Positions 29,039 through 37,236 of a stretch of 64,000 nt of DNA are shown here, piece by piece (within the stretch, counting starts at the first letter, position 1; each line of letters opens with the position of its first letter). Source of the stretch: Actinomyces sp. S6-Spd3 (GTDB lineage: Bacteria > Actinomycetota > Actinomycetes > Actinomycetales > Actinomycetaceae); NCBI RefSeq assembly GCF_000758755.1, contig NZ_JRMV01000281.1, positions 44,800-108,799 of the forward strand. Direction: 5' to 3'. Below the pieces are notes generated by a model. That model was not told the origin of the DNA, searched no databases, and was given only the letters and a program-made list of their open reading frames with translations. The position numbers were made by a program, and so were the translations under genes.

Positions 29039-30394
29039 TTAGATCGCGTCCTCAAGGAGAGTGAGGTCGCGGCCGCGGGTCTCGGGAGCAACGAAAGTGG
29101 TCGCAAAGCCAATGAAGGCCGTAACCGCAAAGTAGGTTGCCAGCGGGATCCACGAATTGAAGGTTGCAAGGAGCGCCGAGGCGACCATCGGAGCAGTGCC
29201 GCCCGAGAGGATCGAACCGAGTTCCTTGGCAACAGCCATTCGTGAGTAACGGTGCTGAACGCCGAAAAGCTCGACGCCGTAGGCCGCTTGCACGCCGAAG
29301 ATGCCCAGCGACCCCAGTCCCATTCCGACAACAATAACGCAACCGACAATCCACGGGTCTTTAGATTGCAGAAGAGCAAAGGCCGGGAATGCGTAGAGAA
29401 CCAGAAGCGCGCAGAAGACTCGGTAGGTGATGCGGCGGCCGAAATGATCCGAGAGCCATCCGGAGAAGGGGATGATTGCAAAACCGAGGAACGAGGCGAC
29501 CAGAACAGCGGTCGTCGGAACGGCTTTCTCCATGGTCAGAGCCTTGACGACGTAGCCCACGAGGAAGGACTGCGCGATGTAGGAGGGGCCGTTTTCGCCG
29601 ATACGCAGGCCGAGCATGACGAAGAATGCGCGCCAGCCGCCTTCGTGGGCGTCAAGGCCGGCTTCAACGACCGATTCCTGTTCGCGCTGCTTGCGCAGCT
29701 TGAATGCGGTGAACACGGGGCTTTCCTGCATGGAGCGGCGCAGGAAGATTGCAAAGAAAGCGATGAAGATTGAGATCAAGAAGGGGATTCGCCAGCCCCA
29801 TGTCATGAGCTGTTCCTTCGGCATGGTCAAGACTAGAAGCCAAACTGAAGAAGCGAGGAGTGTGCCCGTGTTGGAGCCGACACCGATGAGCGAGGCGACC
29901 ACACCTCGGTGCTTGACGGGGGAGAACTCGGCGAGCATGACTGCGCCACCAGAGAGCTCGGCACCTGCGCCGAACCCTTGGCAGAGGCGGAGGAATACGA
30001 GCAATGCAGGCGCAAGCCAGCCGACTTGGCGGTATGTGGGGAGCAAGCCCAGCGCAGTGGTTGAAACGCCCATGAGTCCGACGGTGATCACCATGATGAC
30101 CTTGCGGCCGTGGCGGTCGCCGACGCGGCCCAAGATGATGGCGCCCAGCGGGCGAGCGAGGAAGCCGACGGCGTAGGTTGCGAAGGATGAAAGTAGTGCG
30201 ATGATCGGGGTCTGCTCTGGGAAGAAGACATCGCCGAAAACGAGGCCGGCGGCGAGTCCGTAGAGGGCGAAGTCGACGTATTCCATTGTCGTGCCCAGCC
30301 AGACTGAAACGATGTTGAGCCAGAAGCTCTTGCGGCCCTCAGGGGTCTGGAAATTCAGGTCTGATGCCTGAAGTTCCTCATTCGATTGTGCCAT
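29039..30394 (-). CDS. MFS transporter, metabolite:H+ symporter type
   Basis: A 451-residue twelve-helix major facilitator protein of the metabolite:H+ symporter subfamily. VGFLARPLGAIILGRVGDRHGRK is the family signature after helix 2, with LCQGFGAGAELSGGAVMLAEF in the following helix. GAGGAGG lies 6 nt before ATG 30394; the in-frame extension upstream looks non-coding. As first gene of the operon with LacI and nucleoside hydrolase, it may import the nucleoside substrate, although family members usually carry carboxylates, so the substrate is uncertain. Confidence 0.85.
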   Translation of the reverse strand: MAQSNEELQASDLNFQTPEGRKSFWLNIVSVWLGTTMEYVDFALYGLAAGLVFGDVFFPEQTPIIALLSSFATYAVGFLARPLGAIILGRVGDRHGRKVIMVITVGLMGVSTTALGLLPTYRQVGWLAPALLVFLRLCQGFGAGAELSGGAVMLAEFSPVKHRGVVASLIGVGSNTGTLLASSVWLLVLTMPKEQLMTWGWRIPFLISIFIAFFAIFLRRSMQESPVFTAFKLRKQREQESVVEAGLDAHEGGWRAFFVMLGLRIGENGPSYIAQSFLVGYVVKALTMEKAVPTTAVLVASFLGFAIIPFSGWLSDHFGRRITYRVFCALLVLYAFPAFALLQSKDPWIVGCVIVVGMGLGSLGIFGVQAAYGVELFGVQHRYSRMAVAKELGSILSGGTAPMVASALLATFNSWIPLATYFAVTAFIGFATTFVAPETRGRDLTLLEDAI

Positions 30395-30466
30395 TAGCTG
30401 CCTCCTCGCAGCGCGGATTGGTAGGTGAGCGTTCCGGGCGGTGTATCCGGTGACGATGGTCACGAT

Positions 30467-30480
30467 TCTACGCGTGTAGA
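30467..30480. promoter_or_regulatory. Candidate LacI operator
   Basis: TCTACGCGTGTAGA: 5-bp arms TCTAC/GTAGA around a CG-rich centre, 73 nt before the transporter start. Position and symmetry suit a LacI-family operator, but no second site supports it. Confidence 0.3.
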
Positions 30481-30661
30481 TTCTTGGTGGTCAAGAGGCG
30501 CTGCCCGGCCGTATTTGGGACAAACTTGGAGGTCAGAGTGCATTCGTGGGAGCCGCAGTCGTTACCACCTGTTGTTCGGTTCATAGGTGGCTGTCCATGA
30601 GTCTTCGTGCCTGCCGACCACATCTGGGGGCGCGTGCATGAGTCTTCTACTCAAAGACTAG

Positions 30662-31252
30662 TTAGTATCTCTTCCTTCGTGGATTTCTGAACGCGTCCTC
30701 GCCATAGAAATCGATTTGTCTGTCGCCCCACCAGGCAAGAAACTTCTCAGCGGTTTCGCCGTTGTATTTTTCGTCAGATTCGCAGTCAAATGAGGCGATG
30801 ATTCCTTCGGTTGCTTCAGCCAGAGCTGCACAAACCAAACCGTAACCGGTTGAGGCAACAGGAGGGCCATCAGAGTTATTTTCGTCAAACCAGTAGTGGT
30901 CCTGTGCCAGAATTTTTGAAAGTCGAGTTGGGGGAACAATATCTTCGAGCTCTTCGACGATGTACCGATCGTCAGCTTCGATAAAAGAACAACTAGGCCA
31001 AGAATCCGAATCCCAGATCCCATCAATCGAATATTCGAAGCCCAGATACAAATCTGGTGTCCACACCGTGTCGATTTCAACGTACTTAATTGGTATATCC
31101 GCTGAAGAGGGATAGAAAGCTTTAACCTCGATTGTTGAACCGATACCGTGACGGTTCAACAATGTTTGAAATAACTCTTGTGTGCGCCCACGAATCTCCT
31201 CAACAAGAGGCAGGGCATCTACTGTCGGATAAACATCAATGGTTGTCGACAT
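30662..31252 (-). CDS. Hypothetical acidic protein
   Basis: A 196-residue soluble, acidic protein rich in Asp, Glu, Trp and Tyr, with a short basic C-terminus (NPRRKRY). I do not recognise the family. Base composition is lower in GC than the neighbouring metabolic genes. TAGCAT on the minus strand (31259-31264) lies 6 nt before the start, so the mRNA is probably leaderless. It resembles stand-alone SMI1/immunity-type proteins only in general character; no function is claimed. Confidence 0.65.
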   Translation of the reverse strand: MSTTIDVYPTVDALPLVEEIRGRTQELFQTLLNRHGIGSTIEVKAFYPSSADIPIKYVEIDTVWTPDLYLGFEYSIDGIWDSDSWPSCSFIEADDRYIVEELEDIVPPTRLSKILAQDHYWFDENNSDGPPVASTGYGLVCAALAEATEGIIASFDCESDEKYNGETAEKFLAWWGDRQIDFYGEDAFRNPRRKRY

Positions 31253-31317
31253 GGGATTATGCTACTCAGTCCCACCTTCAATTCGTGCCGGTTTGACTTA
31301 CAAGCGGAAAACAAATT

Positions 31318-32418
31318 TTAAGTCCAGCTTCCATCCGTCCCATTTGGCCAATGCGATTCATGGCCCCGAAAGCGCCGTCCTTCACCATCGCAACGCTCAC
31401 TTGGAGGCTCCCACAACAGCGCGTAACGAGCGGGAATAGGCTTCGAGGCCACCCCGATCGCAGAGCTAATCCGACTGCGCAGCGCTTCCCAGTCGTTGAA
31501 ATCCAGCCAGTTGACTCGGAGGAAACGCCAGCCCTGGTCTTGTAGCGCCTGTTCGCGTTGAACCCACAAGCGTTTCGCGCGGTCGAATTCTCCCTGTGTC
31601 GAACCCAGTTTCTCGATTCCATCGAACTCGATGATGAATTTGGTATGCGGAATTGCAATGTCGGCAAAGAAGCGTCGGCCACCTACTGAGAGCTCATATT
31701 GCGTCGATACTTCGTAGGGGCATAGCGTGCGAACCACCCAAGTCAGTGTGGCCTCGGCAGGATTGCTGCATCCGGGGTCGATTGTGGTCAGTATCCGTCG
31801 CGCGTGAGCATAACCTCGGCGTCCCTTCGCGTGTTCCAAGCGCGAAAGGAGCTTTTCGCGTATGACTTCGGCACGGCCTCGGCACGCATCTTGCGAGAAA
31901 TTACTGAATCCAGACCACTTGTGGAGAGCGCTGCATCCCAGGGTGAAGGCTTGAAGCGCATCATCGTGCATCGCGCAGCGGATCAGCGCATCGTAAGGGT
32001 GCTCGGTAATTAATCCTGAAACCTGCATGCGTTCCGAGGTAATCGGGGGAGTGCGCCGATAGACTCGCAGGGTCGCGGGCACAGAAATTGTCCCGCATCT
32101 GCACGAAGGAATGAGCTGACTCGTCCGACGCTGCGGCTGATACAACTCAACGTTTGGGTTTGAGATCCAGCCTTGTACCCCCTGGAGTAGAAGCGATGAG
32201 CTGCCGACGACAAGTGGTGTCGTTTTTCCTTGCTGTACTGACGCAATGATTCGTGCCAGCGCAATTGACTCCCAGATTTCCCATGGCTTCGCCTGACTGA
32301 GGTCAAATGGCAGTTGAACGTAGGCGCCGCGGTGTAAGCGCAATTGCCCTTTGAGATGGGAACTTTTGGAGGAGCTCCCGCGATGGCTCAGGGTTACATG
32401 CGGCAGTTGCGTGCTCAT
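31318..32418 (-). CDS. DUF559-type protein with Vsr/PD-(D/E)XK-like C-terminus
   Basis: A 366-residue protein. The N-terminal half resembles the AbiEi/transcriptional-regulator-like region often found in actinobacterial proteins of this kind (LHRGAYVQLPFD, VVGSSSLLLQG). The C-terminal part has a DUF559/Vsr-like nuclease pattern: RRFFADIAIPHTKFIIEFDGIEKLGS followed by RAKRLWVQREQALQDQGWRFLRVNWLDF, where D and E-F-D could be metal ligands. A nuclease activity or a toxin-antitoxin role is possible but unproven. No partner gene is adjacent. Confidence 0.6.
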   Translation of the reverse strand: MSTQLPHVTLSHRGSSSKSSHLKGQLRLHRGAYVQLPFDLSQAKPWEIWESIALARIIASVQQGKTTPLVVGSSSLLLQGVQGWISNPNVELYQPQRRTSQLIPSCRCGTISVPATLRVYRRTPPITSERMQVSGLITEHPYDALIRCAMHDDALQAFTLGCSALHKWSGFSNFSQDACRGRAEVIREKLLSRLEHAKGRRGYAHARRILTTIDPGCSNPAEATLTWVVRTLCPYEVSTQYELSVGGRRFFADIAIPHTKFIIEFDGIEKLGSTQGEFDRAKRLWVQREQALQDQGWRFLRVNWLDFNDWEALRSRISSAIGVASKPIPARYALLWEPPSERCDGEGRRFRGHESHWPNGTDGSWT

Positions 32419-32903
32419 AGTGGACAGTGTGAAGCGGGGGAGAAGGCTGTGCGTTTCCTGCCTGAAAACATGTGGATGAATCGTTGCAATCCTGCGTTGT
32501 GGAAAAGTTTGTTGCGTGCAAAGCGGGTATTTCGGGCTGTGTTGGGTTGGTTAAGTGCTGTTTCGTGCTTTGTGTGTGGTGTCTACGGCGGAATCCGGTG
32601 ACTTCGACGCGGATTCACGCTGCTTGGAGTGGCTTGTGTCGGGTATTCACGGTGAAATCCGGTGTCGTCCGATCGGATTGACACCGGTTGGCGCGATTGA
32701 CACCGTTTGGAGGACGGGCATTGCGCTTTTTGGGCTATGCGATGCCGCCAAGTAGCGTCAATGCCGCCAAGTGGTACCAATGCCGCCGCGTGGTGTCGAT
32801 AGGGGAGGCGTGGGGCGCTGAGTTCAGGAACGAGGCCCCGCCCCCGCTCCCCGAAATATGGACACCTTCTGCCGACCTGCCGCCCCCGCGCAACAATGGC
32901 AGC
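32419..32903. other. Intergenic region before leuB with repeats and palindromes
   Basis: A 485-nt stretch with no convincing gene. It contains an inverted repeat GAATCCG/CGGATTC (32591-32597 and 32610-32616) and the 19-bp repeat cluster annotated separately. The leuB promoter should lie near its right end, though no strong ribosome site precedes the leuB ATG. Confidence 0.5.
32678..32798. repeat. Cluster of 19-bp repeats in two orientations
   Basis: Two tandem 19-bp units beginning ATTGACACCG (32678-32696 and 32697-32715) are followed, after a 26-nt spacer, by three tandem 19-bp units beginning ATGCCGCC (32742-32760, 32761-32779, 32780-32798). Read on the other strand, the right-hand units resemble the left-hand ones (CGCCAA...GTCAAT against ATTGAC...TTGGCG), so the cluster is an inverted arrangement with one repeat period. 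Confidence 0.6.
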
Positions 32904-33962
32904 ATGACAAATCTGAAACTCGCAGTAATCCCCGGTGACGGCATCGGGCAGGAAATCGTCCCCGAAGGCATCAAGGCTCTGGAAGCTGTCATTCCCTCTG
33001 ATGTCACACTGCAGTACACAGAATTCGATCTTGGCGCGCGCCGCTACCACCGCACCGGCGAGATCCTCACCGACACGGACCTCGAGGTCATCGACCAGCA
33101 CGATGCCATCCTCTTGGGCGCGATTGGTGATCCATCGGTCCCCTCAGGCGTTCTTGAGCGCGGCCTACTCCTCAAACTTCGCTTCTCTCTGGACCATTAC
33201 GTGAATCTGCGCCCCTCGCACTACTACCCGGGCGTTCCGACCCCGCTGGCCAACCCCGGCGACATCGACTTCATCGTCGTGCGCGAGGGCACTGAAAGCC
33301 TGTACGCCGGAAACGGTGGAACCCTGCGTAAGGGCACGATTCACGAGGTCGCACAGGAGATCTCCGTCAACACGGCCTTTGGCGTGGAGCGCCTGGTGCG
33401 CTACGCATTCGAACAGGCAGCAGCTCGTCCGACTCACCACCTCACCCTGGTTCACAAGCACAATGTTTTGGTCTTCGCCGGCGGTTTGTGGAGCCGGATC
33501 GTCGAGGAAGTGGGCCGCGAATACCCGCAGGTCCGCGTCGACTACTGCCACATTGATGCCGCAACGATCTACATGGTGACCGATCCGGGTCGCTTCGATG
33601 TGATCGTCACCGATAACCTCTTCGGCGACATCTTGACCGATGAGGCGGGAGCCGTCACTGGCGGTGTTGGCCTCTCGGCCTCGGGAAATATCAACCCTGA
33701 AGGCGCGCACCCCTCAATGTTCGAACCCGTCCACGGCTCCGCGCCCGACATTGCTGGTCAGGGCAAGGCAGATCCGACCGCAACCATTGCCTCTGTTGCG
33801 CTCATGCTCAATCACCTCGGATATGCCGATCAGTCGCGCGCGATCATGGACGCGATTGAAGAAGACATGCGCAACCGTGCGGCCGCTAACTCCGCTGGCG
33901 ATCCTTTGGTGCGTACGACCGAGCAGATCGGCAATGACTTGGTCGCGCTAATTCGCGGCTGA
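32904..33962 (+). CDS. leuB: 3-isopropylmalate dehydrogenase
   Basis: A 352-residue NAD-dependent beta-decarboxylating dehydrogenase of leucine synthesis. Motifs: [18 protein letters not shown] at the N-terminus, [23 protein letters not shown] in the substrate region with the Arg residues expected, and [30 protein letters not shown] plus [20 protein letters not shown] for the metal and NAD sites. The start ATG 32904 begins directly at the conserved strand; upstream in-frame sequence is repeat-derived. It stands alone and is not in a leuCD operon here. Confidence 0.95.
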   Translation: MTNLKLAVIPGDGIGQEIVPEGIKALEAVIPSDVTLQYTEFDLGARRYHRTGEILTDTDLEVIDQHDAILLGAIGDPSVPSGVLERGLLLKLRFSLDHYVNLRPSHYYPGVPTPLANPGDIDFIVVREGTESLYAGNGGTLRKGTIHEVAQEISVNTAFGVERLVRYAFEQAAARPTHHLTLVHKHNVLVFAGGLWSRIVEEVGREYPQVRVDYCHIDAATIYMVTDPGRFDVIVTDNLFGDILTDEAGAVTGGVGLSASGNINPEGAHPSMFEPVHGSAPDIAGQGKADPTATIASVALMLNHLGYADQSRAIMDAIEEDMRNRAAANSAGDPLVRTTEQIGNDLVALIRG

Positions 33963-33974
33963 CGAGGCCATGGC

Positions 33975-34010
33975 CGGGCGTCGGGAGCCGGAAGACTCCC
34001 GACGCCCGGG
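33975..34010 (+). terminator. Strong hairpin after leuB
   Basis: A perfect 14-bp stem (33975-33988 and 33997-34010) begins 12 nt after the leuB stop. No T-run follows, so it may protect the mRNA end or be a weak terminator. Confidence 0.5.
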
Positions 34011-34185
34011 GAGCAGAAACCAGAAGACCCACTCCGCCGGCACCGCTCACCCTAGAGGAACGCGAACCAGGCCCGGAGAGTGGGAACCAGAAGCTACCCT
34101 CACCGGGTCAGATGGCGGACCACCCCATGCTTGACCCCCGCAAGGGGAATATTCTGAAGCTACTTCAGCTTTTGAGGAGGACACG

Positions 34186-35337
34186 ATGACAGAAACGCAG
34201 CATACTCCCACCGAATTGGAGCGATTGGGGGAGGAGCCTCTGCCTTCGGCAGACGAACTGGCTGGTCGTTTCCCGCTGACCCAGAACCCGAATCCGACCC
34301 CGCAGGCGGATTACGAAAAGGCCATGGAGGAACTGAACTTCGGAACAGTTTTCACCGATCACATGGCACACATGCGTTGGACGCCCGAAACCGGATGGGG
34401 CCAGCGTGAGGTCATTCCTTTCGGTCCTCTTGACTTGTCTCCCGCGGCCGCTGTCCTTCACTACGGACAGTCGGCTTTCGAAGGCATCAAGGCATACCGT
34501 CACTCCGACGGCAGCATTTGGACATTCCGTCCCGGTTTCAATGCCGCGCGTATGAACCACTCGAATTGGCGTCTCGCCATGCCTCAACTGGACCGCGAGG
34601 ACTTCGTGGGCGCGCTCGTCAACTACGTGCGTGCGGACGAAAAGTGGGTTCCGGGTGCTGAAGGATCCTCTCTCTACCTGCGTCCCTTCACCTTCGCGTC
34701 CGAGCCCTTCCTTGGCGTGCGCTCCGCTCACCAGGTTGACTTCTACGTCATCGGCTCCCCGGTTGGTCCCTACTTCAAGTCGGGCACTCAGACTGGCGTG
34801 TCCATTTGGGTTGAAAAGCACTACCACCGCGCCGGCCCTGGTGGAACCGGTTCGGCAAAGGCTGGCGGTAACTACGCGGCCTCGCTACTCCCGCAGAACC
34901 TGGCCGCAGAGCGCGGTTTCAAGCAGGTTTGCTACCTGGATACCTACGAGCACAAGTACCTCGAAGAGCTTGGCGGAATGAATATGTTCGTCGTCATGGC
35001 CGATGGAAGCGTGCGTACCCCCAAGCTCACCGGCGTGATCCTCGAAGGTGGCACCCGTAGCGCGATCTGCCGACTGCTGCGTTCGCGTGGTGTGCCGGTA
35101 ACCGAGGAATCCATTGCTCTTGCCGACCTGGTTGAGGGCATCAAGAATGGCTCGGTCGCTGAGATCTTTGCCTGTGGTACCGCTGCTGTCGTGACCCCGA
35201 TTGCTCGCCTCGCCTCGGATGATTTCGACGTCGAGCTGCCCGCGGGTTCTGTCACCCATCAGATTTGGAAGGACATCACGGACATCCAGATGGGTCGCGC
35301 GGAAGATCCCTTCGGCTGGATGTACCGTCTGGCCTGA
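34186..35337 (+). CDS. ilvE: Branched-chain amino acid aminotransferase
   Basis: A 383-residue class IV PLP aminotransferase that performs the last step of Val/Leu/Ile synthesis. Recognisable parts are HYGQSAFEGIKAYRHSDGSIWTFRP, SLYLRPFTFASEPFLGVR, VCYLDTYEHKYLEELGGMNMFVV (PLP-lysine region) and EIFACGTAAVVTPI. ATG 34186 has GAGGAGG 6-7 nt upstream. It is followed by a terminator. Confidence 0.95.
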   Translation: MTETQHTPTELERLGEEPLPSADELAGRFPLTQNPNPTPQADYEKAMEELNFGTVFTDHMAHMRWTPETGWGQREVIPFGPLDLSPAAAVLHYGQSAFEGIKAYRHSDGSIWTFRPGFNAARMNHSNWRLAMPQLDREDFVGALVNYVRADEKWVPGAEGSSLYLRPFTFASEPFLGVRSAHQVDFYVIGSPVGPYFKSGTQTGVSIWVEKHYHRAGPGGTGSAKAGGNYAASLLPQNLAAERGFKQVCYLDTYEHKYLEELGGMNMFVVMADGSVRTPKLTGVILEGGTRSAICRLLRSRGVPVTEESIALADLVEGIKNGSVAEIFACGTAAVVTPIARLASDDFDVELPAGSVTHQIWKDITDIQMGRAEDPFGWMYRLA

Positions 35338-35417
35338 CTCGATTGACGAGGCCGTGGCCGCCTTCCTGTGCACTTAAGCGTGGGCGTGCCCGCGAGTTTG
35401 CGTTGTAAACCTTAATA

Positions 35418-35452
35418 AAGGGGCGTTCGGAGTAATCCGAACGCCCCTTCGC
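35418..35452 (+). terminator. Terminator after ilvE
   Basis: A 13-bp stem (35418-35430 and 35437-35449) with a 6-nt loop, ending in CCCCTTCG. Confidence 0.7.
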
Positions 35453-35476
35453 GCACCCTTTTCTTGCCCGGACCTT

Positions 35477-35547
35477 CTATATGACTTTCTGTCATTAAGA
35501 AGCTAAGGTAGTCCTAAGTAGCGTCATAATGAAATGACGTCATATAG
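35477..35547. promoter_or_regulatory. Array of ATGAC/GTCAT sites before the ABC genes
   Basis: A perfect 9-bp inverted repeat CTATATGAC (35477-35485) and GTCATATAG (35539-35547) bounds the region. Inside are ATGAC-5 nt-GTCAT (35481-35495), GTCAT (35523-35527) and the perfect 10-bp palindrome ATGACGTCAT (35534-35543). This density of half-sites 20-90 nt before the ABC operon suggests binding of a dimeric regulator. Confidence 0.55.
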
Positions 35548-35568
35548 CCGAATGAGGAGAGCGAATCG

Positions 35569-37236
35569 ATGGGACCGGAGCTCAACGCCTCGCCAAGAGC
35601 GCTACCGCAGCCTTTCCCGAAACAGCGGATGGCGAACGTCATCGAGATCATCAAAAATCTGCTGCCTGCGATGTTCCTGATCATTCTCTACATCGAGCTC
35701 GGTTTAGTCATTGATGCTCTCATCAGCGGCAATATCAGTCTCCCGTCACTGGGATACCTTTCACTCTTTGCCTTAGCAGCAGGAATGATGGCGTTTAGTG
35801 CCTCATTCTCGGGCGGTACACGCCTGCGCGCAGAAGAACCGCGTCTACGTCATGCCATGGTCGCCCAGGTTTTCCGCTTGGGTGTCAGCGAGCGCACGAA
35901 GGAACGTTCGGGTCGCATCGTCAACACTGCGACCGATGGTGTTGAGCGCAGCTCCAATTATCGAGGCACCTTCATTGCACCCATGCTGGCCTCGCTGATC
36001 ACGCCGATCATGGTCGTTGCAGTCGTATTTACTTTTGACTGGGTATCGGCCGCGGTCCTGGCAATCTCCATTCCCGTTGTTCCCCTTACTGTCGGTGCTT
36101 TCCAAAGGGCATTTCGCCCGGTTTCCACCCGTTATCGTGCGTCCTCTCGCGCGCTTGCTGCTCAAGAACTAGACGCGATCCAGGGGCTTTCAACGCTGTC
36201 CTACATCGGAGCTGGAAAGCGCGTGGGCCGCACCCTTGCACAGGCCGCAGAAAATGTTCGCCGGAAAGTCATGCGTTACCTTGCGGGAAACCAGATGGTC
36301 CTGTTGGTTGTTGACGGTGTCTTTTCGCTTGGAATGATCACCGGCGCGACAGCTCTTGCTTACTGGCGTCTCAGCGATGGTTGGTTCACAATCGGTCAGG
36401 CTGTCACACTTGTCCTGCTCTCCTCGATCATGCTCGACCCTCTGGATCGAATCGGCCAATTCTTCTACATCGGCATGGGCGGTATCGCTGCGACCCGCGA
36501 AATTAAGCGCTTCACCAGCGAAACTCCTGAGGTCGTCGACCCGGCAGAAGATGGCGTTCTTGCTCCGACTTCACTTCCCATCCCCGGAGAAGTGCGCATC
36601 GACAGCGTCTCCTTCGCTTACGAGGCCGACACCCCGATCCTGCGCGGAGCTTCCCTTCGCGTCGCCCCCGGTGAGCACATTGCCATCACGGGTACCTCGG
36701 GTGCTGGAAAGTCAACGCTCTCAAGCTTGATCCAGGCGCACCACCGTCCCAGCGAGGGATCCATCTTCATCAATGGCGTTGATATCTCCCAGGTGCCCCT
36801 GCAGTGGGTCCGCTCGCAAATCGCTGTCGTCGAACAAACCACCTACCTTTTCTCTGACACTTTGCGCGCAAACATCCTGATCGCCAACCCCGCAGCCAGC
36901 GATGAGGACATCCTCACAGCATTGCGCACCGTCGGCCTCGACGATCTTCTGGCGAGGCTTCCCGAGGGCTTGGATACCCGCGTCGGCGATAAGGGATTGG
37001 CACTATCGGGCGGTGAAGCGCAGCGCGTCGCACTTGCCAGGGCATTCATCAAAGACGCCCCAATCCTTTTGCTTGATGAACCCACTGCACACGTCGATCT
37101 GGAAAGCGAAAGACAGATTCTTAACGCTATCGATACCGTCGCACGCGGGCGCACAACCATCACGATTTCTCACCGAGGAGCAACGATCGCTCACGCAGAC
37201 CGCCAAGTTGAACTGAAGGAAGGGGAACTTCGATGA
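35569..37236 (+). CDS. ABC exporter half-transporter (CydD-like)
   Basis: A 555-residue permease-ATPase fusion. Six membrane helices occupy about residues 20-300; the nucleotide-binding domain has Walker A GTSGAGKST, signature LSGGEAQR and Walker B ILLLDEPTAHVD. The pair with the next gene, sharing a 4-nt ATGA overlap, matches heterodimeric exporters of the CydDC type (thiol export in cytochrome bd assembly), but no cydAB lies nearby, so multidrug export is equally possible. RBS GAGGAGAG lies upstream of the annotated ATG. Confidence 0.85.
   Translation: MGPELNASPRALPQPFPKQRMANVIEIIKNLLPAMFLIILYIELGLVIDALISGNISLPSLGYLSLFALAAGMMAFSASFSGGTRLRAEEPRLRHAMVAQVFRLGVSERTKERSGRIVNTATDGVERSSNYRGTFIAPMLASLITPIMVVAVVFTFDWVSAAVLAISIPVVPLTVGAFQRAFRPVSTRYRASSRALAAQELDAIQGLSTLSYIGAGKRVGRTLAQAAENVRRKVMRYLAGNQMVLLVVDGVFSLGMITGATALAYWRLSDGWFTIGQAVTLVLLSSIMLDPLDRIGQFFYIGMGGIAATREIKRFTSETPEVVDPAEDGVLAPTSLPIPGEVRIDSVSFAYEADTPILRGASLRVAPGEHIAITGTSGAGKSTLSSLIQAHHRPSEGSIFINGVDISQVPLQWVRSQIAVVEQTTYLFSDTLRANILIANPAASDEDILTALRTVGLDDLLARLPEGLDTRVGDKGLALSGGEAQRVALARAFIKDAPILLLDEPTAHVDLESERQILNAIDTVARGRTTITISHRGATIAHADRQVELKEGELR

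Noticed and set aside
33975..34010. leuB hairpin as a certain rho-independent terminator
   Set aside because: The stem is perfect but no T-run follows in the plus direction, so only a tentative terminator entry was made.
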